From: Nostoc sp. TCL26-01
GTDB taxonomy: Bacteria; Cyanobacteriota; Cyanobacteriia; Cyanobacteriales; Nostocaceae
Length of the DNA stretch: 64,000 bases
Assembly (NCBI RefSeq): GCF_013393945.1
Contig: NZ_CP040297.1
Location: forward strand, 124,001 to 188,000
Reading direction: 5' to 3'
The notes beneath the pieces are model-generated. The model was not told the DNA's origin. It saw only the letters and a list, made by a program, of their open reading frames with translations, and did no database searches. Positions 44,569-54,826 of the stretch are shown here, piece by piece. Every line of letters begins with the position of its first letter. Within the stretch, counting starts at the first letter, position 1. The position numbers and the translations under genes are program-made.

Positions 44569-47500
44569 TCAACCAGTATTTCTCATCCCTGCGGCAATAC
44601 CATTAATGGTTAACAGTGCGCCACGGAGTAATTCACCTTTGCTATAACGGGAGTGAATCACGCCAGAGGTGGCTGTATTATTTTTGGACTGGCGTAAGCG
44701 CTTGAGTAGGGAAACTTGGATAAATCCTAGCGGGACAATTGTGCCGTTGCGTAATTGTACGGAACGTTGTAGTACAGGATCACCGTCCAAGAGCCGAGTG
44801 TGATCAGTAATTTTTAGGACTAAATCTCTGGTAAGGTAGAATTCACTGGCGATTTGCTCAAAGACTTTTTCAAAGCGGGGTTTGTCTTCGGGGTTAGATA
44901 GTTCTTGGACGTAGTGACGTGCCATTTGCATATCTACTTTTGCCAGAGTCATTTCTACTTTGGAAATTACCATCTTAAAGAATGGCCACTTGACATAAAA
45001 GTAGCGCATTAATTTTAAGTGTTCTTCTGGTTCTTCATTGAAAAATTCTTGCAAAGCTGTACCCACACCGTACCATGAAGGCAGCAAGAATCGGGTTTGT
45101 GTCCAGCTAAATACCCAGGGAATAGCCCGGAGACTGCTTAAGTCTTTCTTCCCAGAAGGACGACGGGCGGGACGAGAACTAATTTGCAGTTGGCTAATTT
45201 CTTCGATGGGGGTGACTTCGTGGAAAAAGTCGATAAAATCTGGTTGTTCGTAAATTAAACCACGATAATGTTGACGCGATCGCGCGGCTAGTTCTTCCAT
45301 AATTTCGTTCCAAGGTTCGATATCATCAAACCCTGTCCGCAGGAGGCTAGCTTGAATGACGGCGGTGGTGATGGTTTCCAAATTATACAGGGCTAAATCT
45401 AGCAAGGAGTATTTGGAAGCTAACACTTCTCCTTGTTCGGTAATTTTAATCCGCCCGTTGATGCTGTGTCCTGGTTGGGCCAAAATCGCCTCGTGGGCGG
45501 GGCCACCACCCCTACCCACAGAACCGCCGCGTCCGTGGAAAATGCGCAAATTTACACCGTAGGTTTCCGCAATTTTCTGGAGAGATTTTTGGGCTTTATG
45601 AATTTCCCAGTTGCTACTTAAGAAGCCAGAGTCTTTGTTGCTGTCGGAGTAGCCCAGCATGACTTCTTGGAGGTTGGGAGTGAGTGAGGAAGAGGAGGGG
45701 GGGAGGGGGAGATGGGGAGAGGGGGGGAGGTTTTCTGGGCTACCGTTAATGGCTGCATAACCGCCTGCTAATAGGGCGCGGTATAGGGGGAGTTCAAATA
45801 ATTCGCGCATAACGCTGCGGGAGCGTTGTAAGTCTTCGACGGTTTCAAATAATGGTACTACTTGAATTGTGCCGACGGCGATCGCTGGATCAAAAAGTCT
45901 GGCTTCTTTGGCTAGAAGCAACACCTCAAGTACGTCGCTGACTTGACGACACATACTAATGATGTAGGTTTTACAGATATCGACCCCAAATTCTTGTTGG
46001 AGCGATCGCACTACGCGGAAGGTTTTAATGACATCATTAGTTTTGTCGGAGAATGGCAACTCTGCCGAAATTAAGGGACGACGGGTTTGTAGTTCGCCTG
46101 TCAACCAAGCAACTCGCTGTGCTTCTGATAAATCGTTGTAAGGTTGGGGCAATAATTGTAGGTATTCGAGAATCTCGTTTAAGGCATCTGAATGTCGGGA
46201 TGATTCTTGACGGATATCTAGTTGTGTCAAGTTAAAGTCAAAAATTTCCACCTGACAGATTAAATTATCCAATTCCCGGCAACTTAACCCAGTTTCCGTC
46301 AAGTTGCGTTGAATTAACCGCAGTTCCACTAAAAAGTCTGCCCCGGAACGATACATGGGGCTATCTTCGTTGGTGGGAGTTTCACCCTTGTACAAAGATA
46401 AATTGCGATCGCGAGTATTTTCCAGTCGTCTGAGTACGTAAGCTAGTTTGAGACGGTATGGTTCTTGACGATATCTCAGTGCTAGTGCGTCGTATACTTC
46501 ACTTAACTGGGATTGATCTAACTCCAGAGATTCCAGCAAATCTGGTAAGACATCACTCCAGTGCATCGAAATACTCAGCAGTTCAATCAGCTTTTTCACT
46601 GATTCGATGTATCTTCCTAACACCATTTTGCGCTGATAGCAAGCTGTCTGCCAAGTAATCTCCGGTGTCACTGATGGATTTCCATCCCTGTCTGAACCTA
46701 CCCAAGAACCGAAGGAACAAAAGTTTTTGCTGGGTGGTTCTAGCCAAGAAAAGGTTTGATTCAGGGCATATTTGAAGCGCTTATACAGTTGGGGAATACC
46801 ATCAAATAAAACTTCTTGGAAGTAGTGTAAAGCGTAGTCTACTTCATCTAAGACTGTGGGCTTAAATTGGTGCAGTTCATCTGTCCGCCACCACAGGCGA
46901 ATTTCTTCCAGTAATTTTTCCCGAATTTCTGTCGCTTCCCAAGGATAGCCGCCCCCATTATTGGCATGATTTTCCACCTCATCTAGTTGTTGCAGCAAGT
47001 CTACTACTTGTCTTTGTTTATCGCGGATGGTGTGGCGGACAATTTCTGTGGGGTGGGCTGTAAATACTAGGCGGACATCTAACTGAGAAATCAGGCGTTG
47101 AATTTGCTGGGGTGGGACATTCAACTTAAATAACAGGGGAAATAAAGCCGCAAATGTCCCTTTTTGTTTATCTTGGCTTCTATTAGTCCAGTTTCTTGCT
47201 AGTAAATCTGTGCCGACTCCTCTATTGAAAATGACATCATCTTCGTTGTGGTTGGAAGAAGAGGTAATATTTTCGGGCTTGTTAGGATTAGCTAATTCTG
47301 CTTCTAGTTCCGAATAGCGAGTTAGTTGCTGTTTTTGTTCGTATTCTTGCTCTATGATGTTGATCAGCTGAAAATATAGCGCAAAAGCCCGTGCTGCTCG
47401 GATTGCTTCGTTAATATTCAATTGTTCAATTAATTTAACGGCAGAAGTAGCTTGATCTTTGGTAGTTTGTCCTTCTGGTGAACACAAATCACGCAACTGC

Positions 47501-47649
47501 CGTAACAAATCCACCATATTTTGACCGCATTCTTGCCTTAGCACCGACTCCCACAATTCTTCTACTATTTGGAGGCGATGACGCAAAAATAATTCCGATG
47601 CCGGGTAGAAATTAGCAGATTCAGATAGAGAGTATAAAATAGAACTCAT
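44569..47649 (-). CDS. ppc: phosphoenolpyruvate carboxylase
   Basis: Fixes bicarbonate onto phosphoenolpyruvate to give oxaloacetate, the anaplerotic entry for amino acid synthesis in cyanobacteria. The 1026-residue protein has all main motifs: [13 protein letters not shown] (catalytic His), [54 protein letters not shown] C-terminal blocks, and the invariant final residues MRNTG. In the middle lies a low-complexity insert, [16 protein letters not shown] (about 646-661), coded by a G/A-rich repeat tract. Normal enzymes have a short loop there. A repeat element lies directly upstream, at 47695-47902. Confidence 0.98.
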   Translation of the reverse strand: MSSILYSLSESANFYPASELFLRHRLQIVEELWESVLRQECGQNMVDLLRQLRDLCSPEGQTTKDQATSAVKLIEQLNINEAIRAARAFALYFQLINIIEQEYEQKQQLTRYSELEAELANPNKPENITSSSNHNEDDVIFNRGVGTDLLARNWTNRSQDKQKGTFAALFPLLFKLNVPPQQIQRLISQLDVRLVFTAHPTEIVRHTIRDKQRQVVDLLQQLDEVENHANNGGGYPWEATEIREKLLEEIRLWWRTDELHQFKPTVLDEVDYALHYFQEVLFDGIPQLYKRFKYALNQTFSWLEPPSKNFCSFGSWVGSDRDGNPSVTPEITWQTACYQRKMVLGRYIESVKKLIELLSISMHWSDVLPDLLESLELDQSQLSEVYDALALRYRQEPYRLKLAYVLRRLENTRDRNLSLYKGETPTNEDSPMYRSGADFLVELRLIQRNLTETGLSCRELDNLICQVEIFDFNLTQLDIRQESSRHSDALNEILEYLQLLPQPYNDLSEAQRVAWLTGELQTRRPLISAELPFSDKTNDVIKTFRVVRSLQQEFGVDICKTYIISMCRQVSDVLEVLLLAKEARLFDPAIAVGTIQVVPLFETVEDLQRSRSVMRELFELPLYRALLAGGYAAINGSPENLPPSPHLPLPPSSSSLTPNLQEVMLGYSDSNKDSGFLSSNWEIHKAQKSLQKIAETYGVNLRIFHGRGGSVGRGGGPAHEAILAQPGHSINGRIKITEQGEVLASKYSLLDLALYNLETITTAVIQASLLRTGFDDIEPWNEIMEELAARSRQHYRGLIYEQPDFIDFFHEVTPIEEISQLQISSRPARRPSGKKDLSSLRAIPWVFSWTQTRFLLPSWYGVGTALQEFFNEEPEEHLKLMRYFYVKWPFFKMVISKVEMTLAKVDMQMARHYVQELSNPEDKPRFEKVFEQIASEFYLTRDLVLKITDHTRLLDGDPVLQRSVQLRNGTIVPLGFIQVSLLKRLRQSKNNTATSGVIHSRYSKGELLRGALLTINGIAAGMRNTG

Positions 47650-47694
47650 ATTTGCTTCTCTTGTAAAGCCAATTGCTGTTTAAAAGTCTTATTT

Positions 47695-47902
47695 AGGACT
47701 TACTCACTCAACCAAGAAATCCTTTTGAGGGTGGTCAATAGTCAATGGTCAATGGTCAATGGTCAATGGTCAATGGTCAATGGGAGCCAGACGCTTGCGG
47801 GGGTTTCCCCCGTTGTGCGGACTGGCGTTCAAAATCAAGTTTTTGTGGACTGTTGACTATTGACAAAAAAGCCAGAAAATTTGGTGACACTGCGTAAGTC
47901 CT
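47695..47902. mobile_element. MITE-like element, family A (full copy with nested hairpin)
   Basis: The ends AGGACTTACTCACTCAACC and GTGACACTGCGTAAGTCCT give inverted termini AGGACTTAC/GTAAGTCCT. About six TCAATGG heptamers follow the left end. Inside is a 40-50 base hairpin (GCCAGACGCTTGCGGGGGTTTCCCCC...GGACTGGC, about 47785-47828) that copy 1 lacks, so it was inserted into the element. TTATT is found on both outer sides. The element is 46 bases upstream of the ppc start codon and may supply or disturb its promoter. Confidence 0.75.
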
Positions 47903-47963
47903 ATTATTTTTGGTAAATCATGTTCTTGGTATTTACCTGATGATTTTTTTGTAAGTATTTTTT

Positions 47964-48203
47964 TTAACTTTGACTACCTGATTCGTGATTTTCGGGGAAG
48001 GGTAAAATAGGCAAGCGATCGCCTCGAAATACCTCCTCACTGGCTTGCCCCAAGGATTCCAGGGCTTTTAGTGTAGTTTTTCCGGTGGTGAGCAGCAGTA
48101 GTATAGACGCTGTACCTATTTCTAAGAGGAGAGATTGGGGAATGCTAAACAAACCTAGATTCAGACCCGGACTAGAGTTTGACTGTTGAGTAATAGGAGG
48201 CAT
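47964..48203 (-). CDS. small hydrophobic protein of unknown function, 79 aa
   Basis: The N-terminus is polar (PPITQQSNSSPGL), followed by a hydrophobic segment (about 17-42: LGLFSIPQSLLLEIGTASILLLLTTGKTTLK), probably one membrane-associated helix. A soluble tail contains SLGQASEEVFRGDRLPILPFPE, a stretch that looks conserved in Nostocales. It is divergent from the large DUF1574 gene and upstream of ppc on the same strand. No function is known. The confidence reflects its small size and clean start. Confidence 0.5.
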   Translation of the reverse strand: MPPITQQSNSSPGLNLGLFSIPQSLLLEIGTASILLLLTTGKTTLKALESLGQASEEVFRGDRLPILPFPENHESGSQS

Positions 48204-48419
48204 TGCTTGTCCTTAGTGATTGGCTAACGAGTAGAATAAAACGCAAAACTCAAAATCTGTATGCCTTGCAACTGTATACGACTATCTTGTCCCATTTAGC
48301 AAGCCCAAAAGGTAACGAAATTGTTAACAAAAAACTGCAAAATGTGATAGACCTATGGTTCTAGTTTACAAGCCTAGGCACTACCCCCAAACATTCGCTT
48401 CCTGTAAAGTTAACTGCCC

Positions 48420-51395
48420 ATGAAAACATTAATTCGAGATAGCCAACAATCCTTGTTGCAATGGGTCAGCCAAGCAACAGGAATAAATTCTTTTGGGGTA
48501 AAAGTCCGATTAAGGGGAAATGACCTGCATATTCTTTGTGAAGGGCAAGAATGTCCCCAACGTTGGCGCACTCTCTCTGATTTGCTTCATGCCCTCCAGC
48601 AAACAGATTTAGATGTCCTCACCAGCAACGAACAACCCTCAATATATCAAGTATTGGTTTACGGGCGAAAGAAGGGAGAATATCGTCCCCAGTGGTGTCA
48701 CAAAGTCCATCTGAATCAGTTGGATCGTCATCTGGAACAGGTAGAACAAGCCTTACTAGCAGATGCAGAAAAATCCCCTGGTGGGGCGATGATCATCTCT
48801 AATGAGAGTTTGGCTAGGCGGGGAGATCCTCACGCCATTGCCCGTTATCTGAGCGAAACTCTCAGCGCTATGGGTGTGGCGGTAGAGGTCAAGGTTAAGC
48901 AACACCAAGCCAGTGAGAGTGATCCGACAGTACAAAATCGCTTGTGGATATTTTGTCAATCTGCCTATAGTCCTGATCCTTCCTTATTAGCTGAACCAGT
49001 AGCCCAGCGATTGCGCCAACTCAAAATAACAGGTTATCGGGATGCAGTGATTGCGGCTCAAGTGAGTGGTGAGACAAGCCCTGACTGGTTGTTGCGGATA
49101 GACTTGACCCCCACCGAGGTAATGCTCAAAGAATGGGCGCGGTGGGGAGATGTGCAAGCGATCGCTCGTTTACTCACAGCTACATTGTCAGCATCTTTGA
49201 TTGCTGTGCAAGTTTCTCTCCAAGACAGCACCTTACACGTTTTTTGTCAACCAGCGTCTGATCCTCTAGAAAATTCCCCCGCACCAGAGAAAGCCCAGTG
49301 TGTTGACGCAATTTCCTCCCAACTCGAAGCGATCGCTCCCCAAGGTATACTAGCGGCTACTATTTACGGACAAAAAACCAATGACAAGCAGCCAGAGTGG
49401 GTTGATTGGTTAACTTTACCCGCTAGCGTCCATCCTGCCTTAGCCACACCTATCTTAGATTTAGCAAATACTGGTGATGAACCAGCCATTACTTTCTTAC
49501 TAGAACGTCTACTCAACCCCGACTTAGATAAGCGGTTAAAAACAGGTGGGTTGCGGGTACTTTTGTTACGCAAAGGTGATTTACTCCACATCATGTGTGA
49601 TGCACCCGTATGTCCCAGCCGCAAACAAGTCGCTACGAAAGTTGCCCAATTTTTGCGTCAACTCAACCTAGCGGGTATTGCTGGCATCAGAATTTATGGT
49701 CGCCGGGCTGGGAATAAAGACCCCTTCTGGCATTATGGTGTAGACTTAGCTCAACGCCTACGCTTAGTTCCAGAAGCTACCCCAGAATTTGCGGCTACTT
49801 CTGAATATGTCAATGATTTAGTTACCAAAGAAGACGACGAACCGATTTTACGTCCCGATTTAACTACAGAGGATGTCCATAATTTTGTTGCAGATGTAGC
49901 ACGAGATTGGATAACAACGACAACAGCCAAAGTCCAGAAATGGCTACTTAACACCCAGTTATTTGCAGAAAGTGGTCAATCTGTCAACCAAATTCCTGAT
50001 CATCAAGGAATCAAAATTGCTTTAGTTTGGGGTACTCTCGGTTTATTAGTGACGTTACAAACCGATTGGGTTTTAGGGCAAATCGTCACCCGCACAATGC
50101 GAACTGCATCACAAGTAAAAACGATCGCCCTATCTCCTGAATATCAAGATAAGCCAGAAAGAACAGCATTCTTCACCAGCAATTCCCAGAAAAGTGCAGC
50201 CTTTAACGCCTCCGGCTTCACCCAAGCAGAAGATAACGAACCCAGAAGTTTAATAGCCGCACCATTAAAAGAAAAAGCCAACGCCGCCGCCATTTTATTA
50301 GCCGCGCGATCGCAAATGCCCAGTTTTAATGTTAGGCAATTAGATGAGCAACTAGCTTTATATAGACAACGCCTTGCCAGAAACGGGAAACCTGCGGATG
50401 TATTGATTATCGGTTCCTCCCGCGCCTTAAGAGGAGTTGACCCAGTCGCCTTATCCAAAGCTTTAGCACTCCAAGGCTACCCCAACGTTGATGTCTTTAA
50501 CTTTGGTATTAACGGTGCAACAGCCCAAGTTGTAGACTTTGTTGTTCGCCAAGTGTTACAACCATCAGAACTACCCAAAATCATTATCTGGGCAGATGGT
50601 TCCCGTGCGTTTAACAGTGGACGAGAAGACTTAACATTTAAAGCGATCGCTTCTTCTGCCGGCTATCAAAACATCTTACAAAAAGACCAAACAATAGCCA
50701 ATACCACTGAACAACCAAAAACCCCTACCAGTTCACCACCAGAAACCAAAACAGCACCCAAACCAGAGATGAACAGCTATCAAATGCTGAATCAATCTCT
50801 AAATAACGCCCTAGCGACACTTTCCACTACCTATCAAAACCGTGAACAAGTTAAAACATTATTGCAAAAACAACTAGAATCTTTACCAATATTGAATGAA
50901 AACAAAATTGCCACATCATCAACACTATCATCCATAGATAGTGCCGATGACAGTAGTAATTTGCAAGCAGTAGATTTTGATGGATTCCTACCCTTATCAA
51001 TCCGGTTTAATCCTGCAAGATACTATCAAAAACACTCCAGAGTTACAGGCAATTACGACAACGACTATAAATATTTTCAAGTAGGAGGTCAACAAGACGC
51101 TGCCTTCCAAGACGTTTTACAATTTACCCAATCACAAAACATTTCTTTAGTCTTTGTCAATATGCCCCTCACCGCCGAATATTTAGACCCAGTACGCAAA
51201 AAATATGAGCAAGAATTTCAACAATATATGCTACGCCTAGCCACAAATCCCAATTTCATCTACCGCGACTTAAGCCAACTCTGGCCCAAAGCCAACGACT
51301 ATTTCTCCGACCCCAGTCACCTCAACCGTTTCGGCGCTTACGAAGTCTCAAAAAAACTAGCCAACGACCCGATGATTTCCTGGCCGACGAAGTAG
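48420..51395 (+). CDS. DUF1574/SGNH-type protein with four N-terminal repeats, 991 aa
   Basis: The first 470 or so residues hold four tandem, diverged copies of a domain of about 110 residues. Each has a 'G..VKV..RGNDLHILCEGQ.CP...' strand set and a 'I.GYR..VYGRKKG...P.W...V.L' end (GINSFGVKVRLRGNDLHILCEG, VYGRKKGEYRPQW; GIRIYGRRAGNKDPFW). One membrane helix follows at about 529-553, then a periplasmic SGNH/GDSL-type hydrolase-like domain (DUF1574) from about 655: DVLIIGSSRALRGVDP with the catalytic-type Ser, and DPSHLNRFGAYEV with the Asp-x-x-His near 964. It precedes an MBOAT acyltransferase, as in alginate-type O-acetylation machines (AlgJ/AlgX with AlgI). Confidence 0.75.
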   Translation: MKTLIRDSQQSLLQWVSQATGINSFGVKVRLRGNDLHILCEGQECPQRWRTLSDLLHALQQTDLDVLTSNEQPSIYQVLVYGRKKGEYRPQWCHKVHLNQLDRHLEQVEQALLADAEKSPGGAMIISNESLARRGDPHAIARYLSETLSAMGVAVEVKVKQHQASESDPTVQNRLWIFCQSAYSPDPSLLAEPVAQRLRQLKITGYRDAVIAAQVSGETSPDWLLRIDLTPTEVMLKEWARWGDVQAIARLLTATLSASLIAVQVSLQDSTLHVFCQPASDPLENSPAPEKAQCVDAISSQLEAIAPQGILAATIYGQKTNDKQPEWVDWLTLPASVHPALATPILDLANTGDEPAITFLLERLLNPDLDKRLKTGGLRVLLLRKGDLLHIMCDAPVCPSRKQVATKVAQFLRQLNLAGIAGIRIYGRRAGNKDPFWHYGVDLAQRLRLVPEATPEFAATSEYVNDLVTKEDDEPILRPDLTTEDVHNFVADVARDWITTTTAKVQKWLLNTQLFAESGQSVNQIPDHQGIKIALVWGTLGLLVTLQTDWVLGQIVTRTMRTASQVKTIALSPEYQDKPERTAFFTSNSQKSAAFNASGFTQAEDNEPRSLIAAPLKEKANAAAILLAARSQMPSFNVRQLDEQLALYRQRLARNGKPADVLIIGSSRALRGVDPVALSKALALQGYPNVDVFNFGINGATAQVVDFVVRQVLQPSELPKIIIWADGSRAFNSGREDLTFKAIASSAGYQNILQKDQTIANTTEQPKTPTSSPPETKTAPKPEMNSYQMLNQSLNNALATLSTTYQNREQVKTLLQKQLESLPILNENKIATSSTLSSIDSADDSSNLQAVDFDGFLPLSIRFNPARYYQKHSRVTGNYDNDYKYFQVGGQQDAAFQDVLQFTQSQNISLVFVNMPLTAEYLDPVRKKYEQEFQQYMLRLATNPNFIYRDLSQLWPKANDYFSDPSHLNRFGAYEVSKKLANDPMISWPTK

Positions 51396-51397
51396 GA

Positions 51398-51482
51398 TTG
51401 GGGATTGGGGATTGGGGATTGGGGATTGGTGATTGGTGATTGGGAAGAATGACTAATGACTAATGACTATTGACCATTGACT
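51398..51482. repeat. heptamer arrays GGGGATT and TGACTAA
   Basis: Five GATTGGG/GATTGGT units, followed by TGACTAA/TGACTAT/TGACCAT units, fill the gap between the DUF1574 gene and the MBOAT gene. The array sits just before the ribosome-binding region of the second gene, whose own start is normal. Confidence 0.85.
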
Positions 51483-51487
51483 AACTT

Positions 51488-52981
51488 ATGAACTTTATAT
51501 CTATTCTGTATGCAACTTTTCTCTTAAGTGTGTTGGGGATTTATTGGTCTATTAGAGATCAGAAAGTGCGGCTATGGATTTTATTAATTGCTAGCCTGGT
51601 ATTTTATGCGTCTTTGAATGCTCAATACATCACACTACTCTTAACGCTGACATTTATTAACTATCGCTTGGGTAAAGAAATCGGGAAGAATACTTCACCT
51701 GGAAAACATAATCTTGACCCGAAAATTTCTAACGAAGAATGGCAGTTTGCCCAAGCAGATTGGAGTCGCCGCCAGCTCAAGTTATTATGGTTGGGTGTGG
51801 TTGTAAATGTTTTGATATTATTAGGTTTTAAGTATATAAATAGCGTATTATTCTTATTTAATTCCCCAAACAACTCGGAAACTATTTGGAAAATCGCTGC
51901 CCCATTAGGGATTTCATTTTTTACATTTGAGTGTATTGCTTATTTAGTAGATGTTTATCGCGGTGCGCCTGCTACAGATAATTTTCTGAAATTTGTCACT
52001 TATAAACTATTCTTCGCCAAATTAATTTCTGGCCCAATTACGCGCTACCACAACTTCGCTAATCAGTTTAATACATTAGAATTTCCCACCACTGATAGAA
52101 TAGCTGAGGCATTATGGTTAATTGCTAGAGGTGCTGTTAAAAAAGGTATTTTGGCAGATCACTTAGGTATTTTTGTCGATTTATGTTTTGGCAATCTGCA
52201 ACGAGCTGGAAGTCATGACTTGTGGCTAGCGACATTTGCCTATGGTTTGCAGCTGTATTTAGATTTTAATGGTTATGTAGATATTGCTCGTGGTACAGCC
52301 TTGCTATTTGGCTTAGTGCTACCAGAAAATTTTGATTTTCCCTATTTCACTACCAGTATTGCCGAATTTTGGCGACGTTGGCACATAACCTTGGGAGATT
52401 GGTTGCGGAATTATGTTTACTTTCCTTTGGGTGGTTCTCGTCGTGGCTTGATTCGCACCTGTTTAAATTTATTCATTGTGATGTTAATCGCCGGAATTTG
52501 GCATGGTTCCGCCTGGGGTTTTGTGGTTTGGGGTGTTTATCACGGTTTAGCTTTAGTCGTTCATCGCCTTACAGATGTGATGAGCGATCGCTATGAAAAA
52601 TTAGAGTTGTTCTGGCAAAATCCTTTAGGGGTAGTTGTCGCTTGGTTAATCACTCAACTGATGGTGTTTACATCGTGGATTTGGTTCCGTCTACCCAATA
52701 TCCAAGAATCTGCTCTAGTTATCCAGCGTCTCTGGGGTCATGCTGCCGATGCACAATTTGCCCAAAAAGTCTATATAGAAGCCCTAAACACCAGCCCATC
52801 ACAAATTACCAGCATTTTACTCACTATAGCTGTTTGCATGGGCATCACCTACACATTCAAAGGAAAGCTGAAATTAGAGTTAAACTGGCCTATTAAGCTG
52901 GTTTTTGTACCTTTATGCCTCTACGCTGTCTGGTTATTTGCCCCCGAAGGCAGTCTTCCTTATATTTACTTTGATTTTTAA
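51488..52981 (+). CDS. MBOAT family O-acyltransferase (AlgI-like), 497 aa
   Basis: A polytopic membrane protein with about ten hydrophobic helices. Signature blocks include FISGPITRYHNFANQF-like LISGPITRYHNF, FAYGLQLYLDFNGYVDIARGTALLFG, FWRRWHITLGDWLRNYVYFPLGGSR, and the catalytic His in IAGIWHGSAWGFVVWG. This is the AlgI type, which moves acyl groups across the membrane onto extracellular polysaccharide. It follows the DUF1574/SGNH gene directly (92 bases, a heptamer array), so the two are taken as a functional pair. The acyl donor and polymer are unknown. Confidence 0.92.
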   Translation: MNFISILYATFLLSVLGIYWSIRDQKVRLWILLIASLVFYASLNAQYITLLLTLTFINYRLGKEIGKNTSPGKHNLDPKISNEEWQFAQADWSRRQLKLLWLGVVVNVLILLGFKYINSVLFLFNSPNNSETIWKIAAPLGISFFTFECIAYLVDVYRGAPATDNFLKFVTYKLFFAKLISGPITRYHNFANQFNTLEFPTTDRIAEALWLIARGAVKKGILADHLGIFVDLCFGNLQRAGSHDLWLATFAYGLQLYLDFNGYVDIARGTALLFGLVLPENFDFPYFTTSIAEFWRRWHITLGDWLRNYVYFPLGGSRRGLIRTCLNLFIVMLIAGIWHGSAWGFVVWGVYHGLALVVHRLTDVMSDRYEKLELFWQNPLGVVVAWLITQLMVFTSWIWFRLPNIQESALVIQRLWGHAADAQFAQKVYIEALNTSPSQITSILLTIAVCMGITYTFKGKLKLELNWPIKLVFVPLCLYAVWLFAPEGSLPYIYFDF

Positions 52982-53021
52982 CTGATTTCCTCACTTTAAA
53001 TTTCCATCCCGCTATTCCCTT

Positions 53022-54224
53022 ATGACTCAAGCATCTACCTCTCCTACCCGCGTTATCGGTTTAATCAGTGGCACATCTGTAGATGGTATAGATGCTGCCT
53101 TAGTAGAAATTACTGGTACAGATTTGGATCTAAAAGTCGAATTGCTGGCAGGAGAAACTTACCCCTACCCCAAAGATTTGCGAGAACGCATCTTATCAGT
53201 GTGCGCCGGAGAAGCAATTTCAGTACCAGAACTAGCGCAAATAGATGATGCGATCGCCCTAGCTTTTGCCCAAGCTGCCCAAAACATTCAAATAGGACAC
53301 CAGCCAGCAACTTTAATCGGTTCCCACGGTCAAACTGTGTATCATAGACCTCCTAGTGAGCAGGGACTGGGGATTGGGAACTGGGGACTCGGTAAGATTT
53401 TTCCTAATACCAAATCTCTTGGCTACACTCTCCAACTAGGGCGTGGTGCTTTGATTGCTCATCTGACAGGAATGACTACCGTCAGTAATTTCCGTGTCGC
53501 GGATATTGCCCTTGGTGGACACGGCGCACCCCTGGTTCCCAGAGTCGATGCTTTTTTGCTCAGTCATCCTCAGGAGGCACGTTGTATTCAAAATATCGGC
53601 GGTATTGGTAATGTCGCTTATATTCCCCCCCACCATGATCACTGGCTAACGCAAATGTGCGGTTGGGATACTGGCCCTGGTAATAGCTTGTTAGATTTGG
53701 CAGTCACACATCTGACTAATGGTGAGCAAACCTACGATGAAAGCGGGAACTGGGCAGCTACCGGAACCCCTTGCCATCCCCTAGTAGAAACATGGCTAAG
53801 ACAAGAATACTTTCATCTACCACCACCTAAATCTACAGGTCGAGAATTATTTGGTGTAGATTACCTACATCAATGTTTACAAGATGCAGAACCATATCAA
53901 CTCACTTCCGCCGATATCCTAGCCACACTCACAGAACTCACTGCCAAATCCATTGTTCACAGCTACCAAACCTTTTTACCAAAAATGCCAGAACGTGTAT
54001 TCTTATGTGGCGGAGGTAGTAAAAATTTATACTTAAAACAAAGATTACAATCATTATTAGGAACCATACCAGTCCTAACTACCGATGACGCAGGCTTAAG
54101 CGCAGACTTTAAAGAAGCGATCGCCTTCGCCGTCCTCGCCTACTGGCGACAATTAGGTATTCCCGGCAACCTCCCCGCCGTCACAGGCGCGCCCCGCGAA
54201 GTATTGTTAGGAGAAGTGAACTGA
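53022..54224 (+). CDS. anmK: anhydro-N-acetylmuramic acid kinase
   Basis: Phosphorylates 1,6-anhydroMurNAc released in cell-wall recycling, giving MurNAc-6-phosphate. The ATP- and sugar-binding motifs are present: [18 protein letters not shown] at 13-30, [36 protein letters not shown], and [12 protein letters not shown]. The 400-residue length is slightly above normal because of a short insert at about 113-126 ([13 protein letters not shown]), coded by GGGGATTGGG-type heptamer repeats. All catalytic residues are intact, so the insert lies in a loop. MurNAc-6-P etherase is not nearby. Confidence 0.95.
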   Translation: MTQASTSPTRVIGLISGTSVDGIDAALVEITGTDLDLKVELLAGETYPYPKDLRERILSVCAGEAISVPELAQIDDAIALAFAQAAQNIQIGHQPATLIGSHGQTVYHRPPSEQGLGIGNWGLGKIFPNTKSLGYTLQLGRGALIAHLTGMTTVSNFRVADIALGGHGAPLVPRVDAFLLSHPQEARCIQNIGGIGNVAYIPPHHDHWLTQMCGWDTGPGNSLLDLAVTHLTNGEQTYDESGNWAATGTPCHPLVETWLRQEYFHLPPPKSTGRELFGVDYLHQCLQDAEPYQLTSADILATLTELTAKSIVHSYQTFLPKMPERVFLCGGGSKNLYLKQRLQSLLGTIPVLTTDDAGLSADFKEAIAFAVLAYWRQLGIPGNLPAVTGAPREVLLGEVN

Positions 54225-54231
54225 GAGTTAT

Positions 54232-54288
54232 GAGTGCTGTTAGCGGAAGCGGGGCGATGAGCCGCGTGCTGAGTGAGGGAGTGAGGGA
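54232..54288. repeat. 57-base repeat, left copy
   Basis: Starts GAGTGCTGTTAGCGG and ends GTGAGGGA; contains a hairpin-like core GCGGAAGCGGGGCGATGAGCCGC. An identical copy is at 54835-54891, on the other side of the next gene. The core looks inserted within a GAGTGCTGAGTGAGGGAG-type heptamer context. Confidence 0.85.
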
Positions 54289-54376
54289 TAAAAATCAATT
54301 CAAAATTCAAAATAATGACTAATAACTAATGACTAATGACTAATGACCATTGACTAATGACTAATGACTATTGACT

Positions 54377-54826
54377 ATGCACACTTTTTTGCTAGAACCA
54401 GGACGCTGGACAATACAGGGTAATTGGTTAGAACGTAATGGCTTGCCTATTAGTGTCAAGGGTATGATCTTGGTTGCTTGGAACCGAGATGACTGGTTTA
54501 CTATGGCAGCAAAGCTGATATTTCCAGGTAGCGATCGCCCCGAAATCTCTCTACAATATAAGGGGCGTTTGCATCATGGAGAACGTCAGTATACTTTTTT
54601 ACTACAACATAGTCTATTAGGACAGGTCGAAGGCGAGGGCTGGATTGGCGTAGATACAATTGTTCAGCGTTATTGGGCAATAAGCGATCGGCAACGTCGT
54701 AGTGGTTTTGAAACCATACACTATATATCTAAAAATACATACCACCTCAGTAGTGGTGTGATAACAGGTCATTTTTTAACCAGCACAATTGAAGCTAATC
54801 TAGAACGTCAGTCTGCGGAAATGTAA
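54377..54826 (+). CDS. conserved protein of unknown function, 149 aa
   Basis: A soluble beta-rich protein: FLLEPGRWTIQGNWLERNGLPISVKGMILVAWNRDDWFTM, then KLIFPGSDRPEISLQYKGRLHHGERQYTFLLQHSLLGQVEGEGWIGVDTIVQRYWA and GFETIHYIS near the end. The pattern 'RW.I.GNW', 'G.G.IG.DTI' looks like a lipocalin-like or calycin-type barrel, but I recognise no named family. It is well conserved in Nostocales in my impression. The start is an ATG two codons after a TTG, in TTGACT heptamer DNA, so I chose the ATG. Identical 57-base repeats lie on both sides. Confidence 0.6.
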   Translation: MHTFLLEPGRWTIQGNWLERNGLPISVKGMILVAWNRDDWFTMAAKLIFPGSDRPEISLQYKGRLHHGERQYTFLLQHSLLGQVEGEGWIGVDTIVQRYWAISDRQRRSGFETIHYISKNTYHLSSGVITGHFLTSTIEANLERQSAEM

